Shown one piece after another: positions 10,402 to 20,272 of a DNA stretch of 64,000 bases. Position 1 is the first letter of the stretch; each line of letters starts with the position of its first letter. Position numbers and translations under genes: made by a program. The notes under the pieces are model-generated. The model was not told where the DNA came from. It saw only the letters and a list, made by a program, of their open reading frames with translations, and made no database searches. Location: assembly GCA_022510615.1 (NCBI GenBank), contig JAFLTC010000008.1:1-64000 (forward strand), read 5' to 3'. The DNA is from Lachnospiraceae bacterium. GTDB taxonomy: Bacteria; Bacillota; Clostridia; Lachnospirales; Lachnospiraceae.

Positions 10402-10553
10402 ACAAATCTCCATTCTCGGTAAAACCGCTCCCTGACCTTCAGGGTATTTGTCCGAAATTATTATACCTTAAATAAAAAAACGGTGCAAGAAATTCCGACT
10501 TCCTGTTTTCTCCGTTTTGTGGTATGCTAAATGCATAGGCAGGAGGGATAACT

Positions 10554-12728
10554 ATGGAAAAATTCACTTCAAAAATTGATGAGATGACATTAAAAGAAAA
10601 AATAAAGATGATACACGCCGCCGGTTTATTTTGCACCGGAGGCGTAGAACGACTGGGCATCCCCGAACTTCGTATGTCCGATGGCCCAAGTGGTGTCCGG
10701 CAGGAATTTGAAAATGATAAGTGGATTCCTTCCGATATTTCCGGAGATTTTGTTTCCTGGTTGCCAAGCAACACCTGTCTGGCCTCCACATGGAATCCGG
10801 AGCTTGCCCTTTCCTTTGGACAGATCCTTGGCAGTGAAGCCAGAGGCAGAGGAAAAGATATTATTCTGGCTCCGGGCATTAACATCAAGCGTACACCTCT
10901 CTGCGGAAGAAACTTTGAATATTTCAGCGAGGACCCGGTGCTCACCGGCCGTCTTGCCGTTCCCCTCATCCAGGGAATTCAGGAGAATGATGTGGCAGCC
11001 TGTGTCAAACACTTTGCCCTGAATAATCAGGAACTGGACCGCATGACTGTGGAAGCAGAAATTGATGATGCAACATTGCATGAGCTATATCTTTCCGCCT
11101 TTTTAGATGCACTGACAGAGGGGAAAAGCCTTACGGTCATGGGCGCTTACAATCGGTATGACGGAAGCTTTTGTTGTGAGAGCAGAAAACTTCTTCAGGA
11201 TATTTTGAGAAACCAGTGGCATTACGACGGCGTAGCCATTTCTGACTGGGGAGGAGTCCATCACACAGAAGAAGCAGCCCTTCATGGAGTAGATATCGAA
11301 ATGTCTGTCACACCTGACTTTGATGACTATAAAATGGCAGACCCTCTACATGAAAAAGTGAAAAATGGAGAAATTCCGGAATCTGTCATTGATGAAAAGG
11401 TTATACGCATTCTGACACTGATGGATAAAATACACATGAATCACCCGGAAAGACAAACCGGCAGCTTTAATACCCATGAACATCAGCAGATGACCCTGCA
11501 GATTGCAGAAGAGGGCATCGTTCTTTTGAAAAATGAAAAGAAGCGTCTTCCATTAACACCGGAGTTAAATGCGAACAAGCAGAAAAAGATATTGATAGCC
11601 GGTGACAATGCTGTAAGGCTCCATTCAAACGGTGGCGGCAGTGCAGAGATCAAAGCACTTTACGAAATTTCTCCACTCTTAGGTGTCCGTATGATACTGG
11701 GAGGAAATACCGAATGTACATGGATGCCAGGTTACTACGTGGATAACGAAAGCGAAATCCGAGGAGAACAACTCGCCGGCAATCTGGACCCTGAACATAA
11801 CGAAAGCAACGATAAAAAGAGATGGGAAGAAGAAATCCTGCCAAAAAGAAGGCAGTATCTGGAGAAACTACTGGAAGCCGTTCCTGACTATGATGAGGTG
11901 ATTTTTATCGGCGGTCTCAATCACTCTCTGGATATCGAGGGCTTTGACCGGCCGGATATGAAGCTTCCTTACGGACAGGATGAAGTAATTTCTGCACTGG
12001 CAGATGCCACGGACAATCTCACTGTCGTCCTGATAAACGGCAGTCCGGTAGAAATGCCATGGATTGACAAAGTACATTCCCTGATACAGACCAGCTACTA
12101 TGGCATGAATGGAGGCTATGCTCTGGCAAAGGTACTATTTGGTAAGGTAAATCCTTCCGGCAAACTTCCGGAAACCTACCCGATTCGCCTTGCCGATACT
12201 CCGACAGAGGTTTATCATTCCTATCCGGGAGAAATGAAGGAAGGCGGACATCGTCATGTTACCTACTCGGAAAAATTGATGGTGGGCTATCGATATTATA
12301 CCAGTAAGGAAGTTCCTGTTCTGTTTCCTTTTGGACATGGTCTTTCCTATACCACCTTTTCCTGTTCAAACTTTCATGTAGCAGTCCATGACATAAGCCA
12401 AACCAATGAATCCCTAATCACTCTTTCCTGCGAAATGCAAAACACAGGCGGGCGTGACGGTAAGGAAACCTTGCAGCTCTATGTGGGAATTCCGAAAGAG
12501 GGACAACCGAAGATGGCACTGAAAGCATTTAAAAAGGTATCTCTCAATGCCACTGAAAAGAAAGAAGTCTCCCTGACTCTGACTGGGAAAGCTTTTGCCG
12601 CTTACTCCACCGAAAAAGCTTGCTTTGTCGTCAGACCGGGAACCTATGAGCTATACGCCGGCACCTCTGCTGAGAACATTCTATACCACACGAGCATTGA
12701 TTTATCACAGGAATATATTCTTTCCTGA
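10554..12728 (+). CDS. Glycoside hydrolase family 3 beta-glucosidase-like protein
   Basis: 724 aa; KHFALNNQELDR, VAISDWGGVH nucleophile region, C-terminal fibronectin-like domain. Confidence 0.92.
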   Translation: MEKFTSKIDEMTLKEKIKMIHAAGLFCTGGVERLGIPELRMSDGPSGVRQEFENDKWIPSDISGDFVSWLPSNTCLASTWNPELALSFGQILGSEARGRGKDIILAPGINIKRTPLCGRNFEYFSEDPVLTGRLAVPLIQGIQENDVAACVKHFALNNQELDRMTVEAEIDDATLHELYLSAFLDALTEGKSLTVMGAYNRYDGSFCCESRKLLQDILRNQWHYDGVAISDWGGVHHTEEAALHGVDIEMSVTPDFDDYKMADPLHEKVKNGEIPESVIDEKVIRILTLMDKIHMNHPERQTGSFNTHEHQQMTLQIAEEGIVLLKNEKKRLPLTPELNANKQKKILIAGDNAVRLHSNGGGSAEIKALYEISPLLGVRMILGGNTECTWMPGYYVDNESEIRGEQLAGNLDPEHNESNDKKRWEEEILPKRRQYLEKLLEAVPDYDEVIFIGGLNHSLDIEGFDRPDMKLPYGQDEVISALADATDNLTVVLINGSPVEMPWIDKVHSLIQTSYYGMNGGYALAKVLFGKVNPSGKLPETYPIRLADTPTEVYHSYPGEMKEGGHRHVTYSEKLMVGYRYYTSKEVPVLFPFGHGLSYTTFSCSNFHVAVHDISQTNESLITLSCEMQNTGGRDGKETLQLYVGIPKEGQPKMALKAFKKVSLNATEKKEVSLTLTGKAFAAYSTEKACFVVRPGTYELYAGTSAENILYHTSIDLSQEYILS

Positions 12729-12731
12729 CAA

Positions 12732-14759
12732 TTAGAGCCCTATCCTCTCCCAAAGGGGAATGGTAAAATAGTCGACCGTTTCGGTTATCCATTTACCACC
12801 CTCGGTGGTTTTTCCGGTAAAATAATTTTTCCAGCTCCCCTCCGGCAAGTAATAGGTTACCTCCCCGGTGGGGCAAAATACCGGTGCCACCAGATATCTC
12901 TCTCCCAGCATATACTGTCTGTCCAGATATGCGCATGCCGGGTCTTCCGGAAATTCCAAAACCATGGCACGCATCAGCGGAATGCCGGTCTCATGATTTT
13001 CCTTTGCCTTTTCCAAAAGGTACGGACGCAACTGCTCTTTTACCTTAACAAAATGCCGCAGAACCTTCGTGGCTTCTTCATCATATATCCATGGTACACG
13101 GTAAGAACCGCTGCCATGAAGTCTTGAGTGGGTGGACAACAGACCAAATGCCACCCATCTTTTATAGACATCCGGTGTGGAGGTATCTTCAAACCCTCCG
13201 ATATCATGACTCCAATAGCCGTAGCCGGACAAAGTCAGTGACAGTCCCCCGCGTAAACTCTCCGCCATTGCCTCATAACGGGCAAAGCAATCACCACCCC
13301 AGTGGACAGGAAATTTTTGTCCTCCTGCCGTTCCGCTTCTGGCAAAAACAATGGCATCCTTTTCTCCCTTTTTCTTCTTAACAATCTCAAACACGGTCTC
13401 ATTGTATAAATAGGAATAAAAATTATGCATTTTCCGGGCATCGGAACCATCGTAATAGACAACATTCTCCACCGGTATTCGTTCTCCAAAATCTGTCTTG
13501 AAGCAATCCACTCCCATATCCAATAATGCTTCTAGTTTTAATTGATACCATTTTTTCGCCTCAGGATTCGTAAAATCCACAATCGCCATTCCCGCCTGCC
13601 ATTTATCCCATTGCCAGACATCACCGTTGTTCTTTCGGATAAAATATCCTTTTTCCATGCCCTCAGAAAATAAATCCGATGCCTGGGCAATATACGGATT
13701 AATCCAGACGCACACCCGGATTCCCTTCTCATGGAGCCTTTTTAACATGCCGGCAGCATCGGGAAATACTTCCTTATCCCATAAAAAATCACACCAATGA
13801 TATCCTTTCATCCAGAAGCAGTCAAAGTGGAATACGGAAACCGGTATCTCCTCCTCTGACATTCTTTCCAAAATTTCCGTCACCGTTTTCTCGTTATAAT
13901 TTGTCACAAAAGAAGTCGAAAGCCACAGACCAAAACTCCAGTCCGGCGGCAATGCCGGTTTCCCTGTCAAGTCGGTATAAAGCTTTAAAGCCTCTTTCAT
14001 GGTTCCGCCACCCAGATAGAAAAAGTCCAGACGCTCTCCCGGCACGGAAAATCCTACTTTTTCCACCCGGTCTGTCCCCACCTCAAAGGAAACTCGTTCC
14101 GGATGATTGACAAAAATACCATATCCTCGGTTGGATAAATAAAGGGGAATATTTTTATAGGACAAATCAGAGGAAGTTCCCCCATCGTCATTCCACATAT
14201 CAATACTCTGTCCGTTTTTCACAAGGGGTCCAAAATGCTCTCCCAGTCCGTAAATATTTTCTCCCACGGAAAGACTGGTGGCACCTCTCATATAGGTCTC
14301 TCCCGCCTGTTCCTCATACAGAAGAACACCGGTATCTTCCGTGCGGATGTACCCAAAATCAGAAAAATCTATTTTTGTCATATATTTTCCCCGATGGAAA
14401 AATTCCATAGAAAAAGGATTTTTTGTAATGTGAAGCTCACCTGTACCGGAACAGATGGTAAAAGCATTCTCTGTTTCCTCCGGACAAAGCTCTTCCTCAC
14501 CACGATTTAAAACAAATTCCGGTGTCCTTTTACGGATTCCCTGATAATGCTCCGCCACAATATGAAAAATCCCATCTCCTGCCACGGATATATGAAAGGT
14601 AAACACCACGCCGTCTAATGTCATACCCCGTCCTTGAATATTTTGGTGAGGGGCTAAAAAGACAAATTCCTTTCCTCTCTGATGCCACTCATATACTTCC
14701 CGTGGATGATACATGGTAACTCCCTTTGCTTTCTCCCAATGTCCGTTAAAAAATTTCAT
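12732..14759 (-). CDS. yicI: Glycoside hydrolase family 31, alpha-xylosidase (YicI-like)
   Basis: FHFDCFWMKGYHWCDFLWD, CFKTDFGERIP nucleophile region, GYWSHDIGGFE. Start set at MKFFNGHW; ORF extends to 14783. Confidence 0.88.
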   Translation of the reverse strand: MKFFNGHWEKAKGVTMYHPREVYEWHQRGKEFVFLAPHQNIQGRGMTLDGVVFTFHISVAGDGIFHIVAEHYQGIRKRTPEFVLNRGEEELCPEETENAFTICSGTGELHITKNPFSMEFFHRGKYMTKIDFSDFGYIRTEDTGVLLYEEQAGETYMRGATSLSVGENIYGLGEHFGPLVKNGQSIDMWNDDGGTSSDLSYKNIPLYLSNRGYGIFVNHPERVSFEVGTDRVEKVGFSVPGERLDFFYLGGGTMKEALKLYTDLTGKPALPPDWSFGLWLSTSFVTNYNEKTVTEILERMSEEEIPVSVFHFDCFWMKGYHWCDFLWDKEVFPDAAGMLKRLHEKGIRVCVWINPYIAQASDLFSEGMEKGYFIRKNNGDVWQWDKWQAGMAIVDFTNPEAKKWYQLKLEALLDMGVDCFKTDFGERIPVENVVYYDGSDARKMHNFYSYLYNETVFEIVKKKKGEKDAIVFARSGTAGGQKFPVHWGGDCFARYEAMAESLRGGLSLTLSGYGYWSHDIGGFEDTSTPDVYKRWVAFGLLSTHSRLHGSGSYRVPWIYDEEATKVLRHFVKVKEQLRPYLLEKAKENHETGIPLMRAMVLEFPEDPACAYLDRQYMLGERYLVAPVFCPTGEVTYYLPEGSWKNYFTGKTTEGGKWITETVDYFTIPLWERIGL

Positions 14760-14800
14760 CTCCTCAAAATCCTTTCCTTGCATTTTTTACCAAAACTGTT

Positions 14801-14835
14801 TATAATGATTATATAAGAGGACGAGAGATTCGTCC
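14801..14835 (+). promoter_or_regulatory. Putative -10 box and 5'UTR hairpin of downstream gene
   Basis: TATAAT at 14801-14806 and GGACGA-GAGAT-TCGTCC at 14819-14835. Confidence 0.45.
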
Positions 14836-14862
14836 AGTGAAGAAACGAAAGGGGGCGTTCCT

Positions 14863-15405
14863 ATGGGTATATCCGGAATATCCGGTGTTTCCGGCATTCA
14901 GACCTTTTATCCAATTTATAACGCTTCTCCTGTCAATGGAGTTACCCCGACAGATGCTGTTACGAGAGGAACTGACGGCACGGCACAGGGGACAGTAGAC
15001 GGGGCAAAAAACGGTACATCTCCTGACCGTGTAGAACAGAAAGAATGCCAAACCTGTAAAAACCGTAAATATGTAGATGGTTCGAATGAAAATGTTTCCT
15101 TTAAAACACCGACCCACATTAGTCCTAATAATGCGGCAGCCGCTGTTATGGGACATGAGAAAGAGCATCTGGCTAACGCCATTGCGGAAGGAAGTCAAAA
15201 AAATAAACAATTAGTTTCCGCCTCAATTACCCTGCACACATCCGTATGTCCGGAGTGTGGCAGAGTTTATGTATCCGGCGGTGTGACACATACACAGATT
15301 CGTACCATGAAAAATGGTCAGGAAAATAAAAATCCATACGCCAAACAACAGGCAAATCTGGATTATCTGATGTCGGCAGGCAGAAATATGGACATCGGAG
15401 CGTAA
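14863..15405 (+). CDS. Putative metalloprotease CJM1_0395 family-like protein
   Basis: 180 aa; HEKEH (HExxH) in AAAAVMGHEKEHLANA plus CQTCKNR and CPECGR Cys pairs. Confidence 0.65.
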   Translation: MGISGISGVSGIQTFYPIYNASPVNGVTPTDAVTRGTDGTAQGTVDGAKNGTSPDRVEQKECQTCKNRKYVDGSNENVSFKTPTHISPNNAAAAVMGHEKEHLANAIAEGSQKNKQLVSASITLHTSVCPECGRVYVSGGVTHTQIRTMKNGQENKNPYAKQQANLDYLMSAGRNMDIGA

Positions 15406-15430
15406 AACAGAAAACAAATTATGAAAAGAA

Positions 15431-15486
15431 AAGATACCATCCAATCGAACTCGAAAGGTTCTCGCTGATTGGATGGTATCTTTTGT
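15431..15486 (+). terminator. Strong intrinsic terminator
   Basis: AAGATACCATCCAATC ... GATTGGATGGTATCTT followed by TTGTTTT. Confidence 0.85.
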
Positions 15487-15513
15487 TTTAACTCTGTTTT
15501 GGGTTTATCTCCC

Positions 15514-15562
15514 TAGCACGATGATGCCAATTTGAACCCTGTTTAGTCTTGCGCTACTATCA
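15514..15562. repeat. Copy of dispersed element A
   Basis: TAGCACGATGATGCCAATTTGAACCCTGTTTAGTCTTGCGCTACTATCA aligns to the reverse complement of 39101..39151 over its whole length. Confidence 0.75.
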
Positions 15563-15573
15563 TCTGCAGAGAG

Positions 15574-15775
15574 AATGATAAGTGGAAGGCTTGGCACAGT
15601 GATGTCTGTTGTCATTTTTACAATCCAAAACCAAGGAAGACGACACGAATCAGTGAGAGCATTTAATGCGAAGCATTACCCGCTCGAATCGATTCGTGTC
15701 GCCTTCCTTGATTACTTTGAACTATAAAGGCTACAACAGGCATCACTGTGCCATGAGCTCCTTCCACTTATCATT
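15574..15775. repeat. Long imperfect inverted repeat (arms ~96 and ~103 bp, GAA loop)
   Basis: Left arm 15574-15669 aligns to reverse complement of 15673-15775, with exact blocks AATGATAAGTGGAAGG, TGGCACAGTGATG, CTGTTGT, CAAGGAAG, CGACACGAATC and TAATGC-GAA-GCATTA at the apex. Confidence 0.9.
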
Positions 15776-16822
15776 ATATATCTTATCTACATCACTCCCC
15801 AGATACAAAAACACTTCACAGTTTGCCAGGGAATTCATGTCCGGAAAGGCAATGGGACTTGTCCGGTACTCTTCCTCCTCAATCAGATCACGGCCCGCTG
15901 AACCTGGAATGGAATAGGTAATATAATCAAAATTCTTCTTCATAATCTCCGGCTGACAGAGAAAATTTAAAAACTTCTCTGCATTTTCTTTATTCTTCGC
16001 TCCTTTCGGAATAACCCAGCAGTCTAGCCAGAGATTGCTTCCCTCTTTTGGAATCACATATTCCAAATCCGGGTTATTCTCCTGACAGGTCAGGGCCTCG
16101 CCGGAATAAATCACACCCATGGCCGCCTCCCCGGCTATCATTTTATCCCGGACCTCATCGACCACATAGGCCTGTACAACGCCGGATTGTTTCTGCTCCA
16201 GAAGCTTTTGTTTCGCCTGCTCTATTTCTTCTTCCTTCGTGGAGTTCAGCGAATATCCAAGCGCTTTCAGGGTAACACCAAAAGCATCTCTCACACTTTT
16301 CTGCATGAGAATATTATCCTGATACTTCTTATCCCAGAGTACACTCCAGCTGTCAATAGTTCCTTCTACCATTGTTTTATTATATAAAATACCAACGGTA
16401 CCCCACAAGTATGGCACACCGTATTTATTTCCCTCATCAAAGGAGCTTGCAAAATCCCAGAACTCCTTATCAACATATTTCCGGTTCGGCACATTATCCC
16501 AATTAATTTCCTCCAGCAGATTTTCCTGTATCATCCGCTGAACCATATAATCGGACGGGCATACCAAATCATAGTCTGCCGCCCCCTTTGAAATAATCGG
16601 ATACATTACCTCATTGGTTTCATATTCGTCATAGGTTACCTCAATGCCGGTCTCTTCTTCAAACTGCTCCAGGGCATCCAGATCAAAATACTCGCCCCAG
16701 TTATAAATATTCAGCTTTCCGGCAGATTCCGCTTCCCCACTCCCGGAACCTCCGCAGCCCGCAAGCAGTCCCATCATCAATACACAGACACAACATAAAC
16801 TGATAATTTTTTTCCCTCTCAT
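15743..16822 (-). CDS. potD: Spermidine/putrescine ABC transporter substrate-binding lipoprotein
   Basis: 359 aa; lipobox LLAGCGG, LNIYNWGEYFD, PotD-like; in potABCD order. Confidence 0.93.
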   Translation of the reverse strand: MRGKKIISLCCVCVLMMGLLAGCGGSGSGEAESAGKLNIYNWGEYFDLDALEQFEEETGIEVTYDEYETNEVMYPIISKGAADYDLVCPSDYMVQRMIQENLLEEINWDNVPNRKYVDKEFWDFASSFDEGNKYGVPYLWGTVGILYNKTMVEGTIDSWSVLWDKKYQDNILMQKSVRDAFGVTLKALGYSLNSTKEEEIEQAKQKLLEQKQSGVVQAYVVDEVRDKMIAGEAAMGVIYSGEALTCQENNPDLEYVIPKEGSNLWLDCWVIPKGAKNKENAEKFLNFLCQPEIMKKNFDYITYSIPGSAGRDLIEEEEYRTSPIAFPDMNSLANCEVFLYLGSDVDKIYNDKWKELMAQ

Positions 16823-17604
16823 TTTCGACCTTCCTTCTTTCGATTATAGAATATAAGCAGTACAAAGACTGTCACAAACATAATAGTAGACAACGCATAC
16901 ATCTCCGGACGGATTCCCTTTCTCGCCTCGGCATAAATCTGGGTAGACAGCGTGTCCACTCCGACTCCCTTGGTAAAATGGGTAATCACAAAATCATCCA
17001 AAGACATAGTAAAGGACAATAGAAATCCTGTCAATACCCCCGGCATAATATCCGGTAAAATCACCTTCCAAAAGGCATACACCCTAGATGCACCCAAATC
17101 CAGTGCCGCCTCATAGGTACTGTTATTAATCTGGCGAAGCCTTGGCAGCACACTTAAAATAACATATGGCAGATTAAAAGTAATGTGGGCTAACAGAACA
17201 CTGGAAAATCCCATTGTATAGCGGACAGCAATAAATAACAGCATAAGGGAAATTCCCGTCACGATATCCGCATTGAGCATTGGCACATTGGTAATACTCA
17301 TCAGCACCGTTTTCGGGATCCTTTTCATCCGGTTCATGGCAAAGGAAACTGCCGTTCCAAATATGGTAGCAATGAAAGCGGATAACAATGCCAGTACCAA
17401 TGTAGTAATCAGAGCATCCATAATCGCTTTATCCTCAAAGAGCCCAACATACCATTTCAGACTGAGACCGCCCCAGCGCCCCCTGTATTTCGATTCATTA
17501 AAAGAAAGTACAATCAGCGTCACAATCGGGGCGTACAAAAAAAGAAAAATAATCGCCAGATAAAATTTACCGAAAAGCTGCTTGAACCGCCGCTTTGCTA
17601 CCAT
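16819..17604 (-). CDS. potC: Spermidine/putrescine ABC transporter permease
   Basis: 261 aa; EAALDLGASRVYAFWKVILPDIMPG permease loop; ATGA overlap with potD. Confidence 0.93.
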   Translation of the reverse strand: MVAKRRFKQLFGKFYLAIIFLFLYAPIVTLIVLSFNESKYRGRWGGLSLKWYVGLFEDKAIMDALITTLVLALLSAFIATIFGTAVSFAMNRMKRIPKTVLMSITNVPMLNADIVTGISLMLLFIAVRYTMGFSSVLLAHITFNLPYVILSVLPRLRQINNSTYEAALDLGASRVYAFWKVILPDIMPGVLTGFLLSFTMSLDDFVITHFTKGVGVDTLSTQIYAEARKGIRPEMYALSTIMFVTVFVLLIFYNRKKEGRK

Positions 17605-18425
17605 ATGCCTGCCCCCTCTCCGTTTTTATCATATTTGGACATAAGTGCCATACTGGCAAGCACTAAGACCATCAGCACCAGAGAAAGACCGGCTCCAAGG
17701 TTCCAGTCATTTGCCGTAGTAAAAGACTGTTCTATTACATTTCCAATCAGCTGGATTTTGGCCCCTCCCAGCAAATCCGACAGTACAAAAGTCGTCAGTG
17801 CCGGAACAAATACCATCGTACTTCCACTGACAATGCCCGGCAAAATTAACGGAAAGGTAATCCGGCGCATAGTCTGCCACCAGCCAGCCCCTAAATCCTT
17901 TGCAGCATCAAAGGTATCCTCGTCAATTTTAGCCAGAGCATTATAAATCGGTAGCACCATAAAAGGCAGATAATTATATATCATGCCAAGAACGATAGCC
18001 CCCTCTGTATTTATCATATTCTGTGCCGGCAATCCAAAGAAACCAAGAATGTTGTTGATGACACCGCTTTTTTCCAACAGCGACTGCCAGGCGATGGTTC
18101 GCAGAAGAAAATTCATCCACATAGGAAGAATAAAAATGAATATCACAAAGCCGTTGCTCTTTATGTGCAATCCCCGGATAACCATGGCTAACGGTAGTGC
18201 CAGTACAAAACAGAGCGCCGTGCAAATAACCGATAACCGAACCGAAGTCCACAACGCCTTCAAATGCACCGGATCCGCAATACTCTGTATATTTGCCAGA
18301 GTAAAATTCCCTTCCCCGTCCATAAGTCCGTAATAAGCCATAATTAAAAGCGGAACAATGACAAAAATCATCATCCAGATGGCATAGGGAGCAGAAAAGA
18401 CTCGCAATTTATTTCCACTATTCAT
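17598..18425 (-). CDS. potB: Spermidine/putrescine ABC transporter permease
   Basis: 275 aa; [29 protein letters not shown] permease loop. Confidence 0.93.
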   Translation of the reverse strand: MNSGNKLRVFSAPYAIWMMIFVIVPLLIMAYYGLMDGEGNFTLANIQSIADPVHLKALWTSVRLSVICTALCFVLALPLAMVIRGLHIKSNGFVIFIFILPMWMNFLLRTIAWQSLLEKSGVINNILGFFGLPAQNMINTEGAIVLGMIYNYLPFMVLPIYNALAKIDEDTFDAAKDLGAGWWQTMRRITFPLILPGIVSGSTMVFVPALTTFVLSDLLGGAKIQLIGNVIEQSFTTANDWNLGAGLSLVLMVLVLASMALMSKYDKNGEGAGIW

Positions 18426-19488
18426 CCCTCAATACCTCCTCCGCCTCATTTGCCGGTTTTTTCATAATCTGTATATTAAATGGGTCTACAAAAAGGCCCA
18501 CCTCGCTTCCTATCTCGGCAAGCCCTGTGCTATGTACCAGCCAGGTAAAGCCCAGTGCTTCCACCTCCATCTCATAGTGGACCCCTTTGAATATCAAAGA
18601 AACTACTTTGCCCCGTATCGTTCCCTGTTCCGGCGGCACCAAAATCAAATCCTCCGGGCGTATTACGACATCTACCGGATTGTTTTCACCAAAGCCCACA
18701 TCCACACAGTCAAATTCCTGTCCCTGGATATTGACCTTTTTATCCCGTATCATCACGGCAGAAAGAATATTACTGTCGCCAATAAAGTCTGCCACAAAGG
18801 CATTCTGCGGCTCATTGTAAATATCCTCCGGCGTTCCTACCTGCTGGATATACCCCTGGTTCATGACCACAATACGATCTGACATTGTCAATGCTTCTTC
18901 CTGATCATGGGTTACATACACAAAAGTAATGCCAAGCTCTTCCTTTAACCGTATCAGCTCATACTGCATTTCCTGACGAAGCTTTAAATCCAGCGCTCCC
19001 AATGGCTCATCCAGCAACAAAATCTTTGGCTCATTGACAATGGCCCTGGCAATGGCAATCCGCTGTTGTTGCCCGCCGCTTAAAGAATCCGGCCGGCGAC
19101 TTTCATACCCCTCAAGATTAACTAATTTTAAGGCATAGCGGATTTTATCCTGTATATAATCTTTGGATTTTTTCTTTATTTTCAGACCGAAGGCAATGTT
19201 ATCCGCAATACTCATATGGGAGAAAAGGGCATATTTTTGAAACACTGTATTAACCGGTCTTCTATTTGCCGGAACATGGGAAATATCTGTCCCGTTCAAA
19301 AACACCTGTCCCTCATCTGCCGTCTCAAATCCGCCGAGAATACGAAGCGTTGTCGTTTTTCCGCAGCCACTTGGTCCTAACAGGGTAACAAATTCATTTT
19401 CATGGATGGTAAGATTTAACCGGTCTAACACAAGTTCCCCGTCAAAGGATTTCGATATATTTTTTAATTCAATCCATTTATCTGACAT
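18418..19488 (-). CDS. potA: Spermidine/putrescine ABC transporter ATP-binding protein
   Basis: 356 aa; [26 protein letters not shown]-terminal TOBE-like domain. Confidence 0.95.
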   Translation of the reverse strand: MSDKWIELKNISKSFDGELVLDRLNLTIHENEFVTLLGPSGCGKTTTLRILGGFETADEGQVFLNGTDISHVPANRRPVNTVFQKYALFSHMSIADNIAFGLKIKKKSKDYIQDKIRYALKLVNLEGYESRRPDSLSGGQQQRIAIARAIVNEPKILLLDEPLGALDLKLRQEMQYELIRLKEELGITFVYVTHDQEEALTMSDRIVVMNQGYIQQVGTPEDIYNEPQNAFVADFIGDSNILSAVMIRDKKVNIQGQEFDCVDVGFGENNPVDVVIRPEDLILVPPEQGTIRGKVVSLIFKGVHYEMEVEALGFTWLVHSTGLAEIGSEVGLFVDPFNIQIMKKPANEAEEVLRDE

Positions 19489-19546
19489 ATATCATCACTC
19501 TTTTCCATGCTGGTATATCAAATCTCCACTATCTTATCATAAAATA

Positions 19547-19831
19547 CTAAAAGGTTCTACCGTTTTTTTGAACAATATTTTTCATCATCTCAATCTTTGC
19601 CTTTTCCTGGGGAGACATATCCTTCGTCAGTATCTCCATGAGGATAGAACTCTCCTCCGGAGTAAAGGATAAATCATGTTTTTTTAACTGACTGGCAGCC
19701 GCCATCAAAAGGGGTGCTGCCGCACTCATCTGCTTTCCTTCCATGTTTTCTGCCAGTTCTTTCATAACCTGGATTTTTATCGGATGCATTGTCTTGAAAA
19801 TATCATATTGTTCAAAAATCGACTGACTCAT
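19547..19831 (-). CDS. Small conserved-looking protein, unknown function
   Basis: 94 aa; C-terminal LTKDMSPQEKAKIEMMKNIV resembles neighbour's LRATLSPEQQDTVDMVSSMM. Confidence 0.65.
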   Translation of the reverse strand: MSQSIFEQYDIFKTMHPIKIQVMKELAENMEGKQMSAAAPLLMAAASQLKKHDLSFTPEESSILMEILTKDMSPQEKAKIEMMKNIVQKNGRTF

Positions 19832-20195
19832 CTTCTTCCTTTCCCGCTTCTTCCGGCATCTGCATCATGGACATCATGGAGGACACCATATCTACTGTAT
19901 CCTGCTGTTCCGGTGAAAGCGTTGCCCGGAGTATATCCGACATATCCTGGGGATCACCCTCCCTACTCTGCATGGCGTTCATCAACTGCATCATGGACAT
20001 CATACGTTCCATCTGGAAAAATTGCAGCAAAATATCAATGACCCACCGCTCTCGTCCACCGGTAAAGGGGCGTATGGCACGAAATAATCCCTCCAGATCA
20101 ATCATTTCCCCCACTGCCACATCGAAAAACGGGATAGCCGCTTTTAATAATTGCACACTGTGATTATTCTGCATTCGGCTATCCCATTCTATCAT
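19812..20195 (-). CDS. Small Met-rich protein, unknown function
   Basis: About 127 aa, MERMMSMMQLMNAMQ and SMMSMMQM; overlaps next CDS by 20 nt. Start chosen after an SD-like GGCAGGGG. Confidence 0.65.
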   Translation of the reverse strand: MIEWDSRMQNNHSVQLLKAAIPFFDVAVGEMIDLEGLFRAIRPFTGGRERWVIDILLQFFQMERMMSMMQLMNAMQSREGDPQDMSDILRATLSPEQQDTVDMVSSMMSMMQMPEEAGKEEDESVDF

Positions 20196-20272
20196 CTTTT
20201 CCCCTGCCTTCAAAACAAGCGATTGCTGTTATTTTACATAAATTTATGCAGGAATCGTAGTTTTTATGAACA

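Noticed and set aside
10439-10969. 176 aa minus-strand ORF opposite the GH3 start
   Set aside because: Antisense to a clear GH3 N-terminus; no domain or SD.
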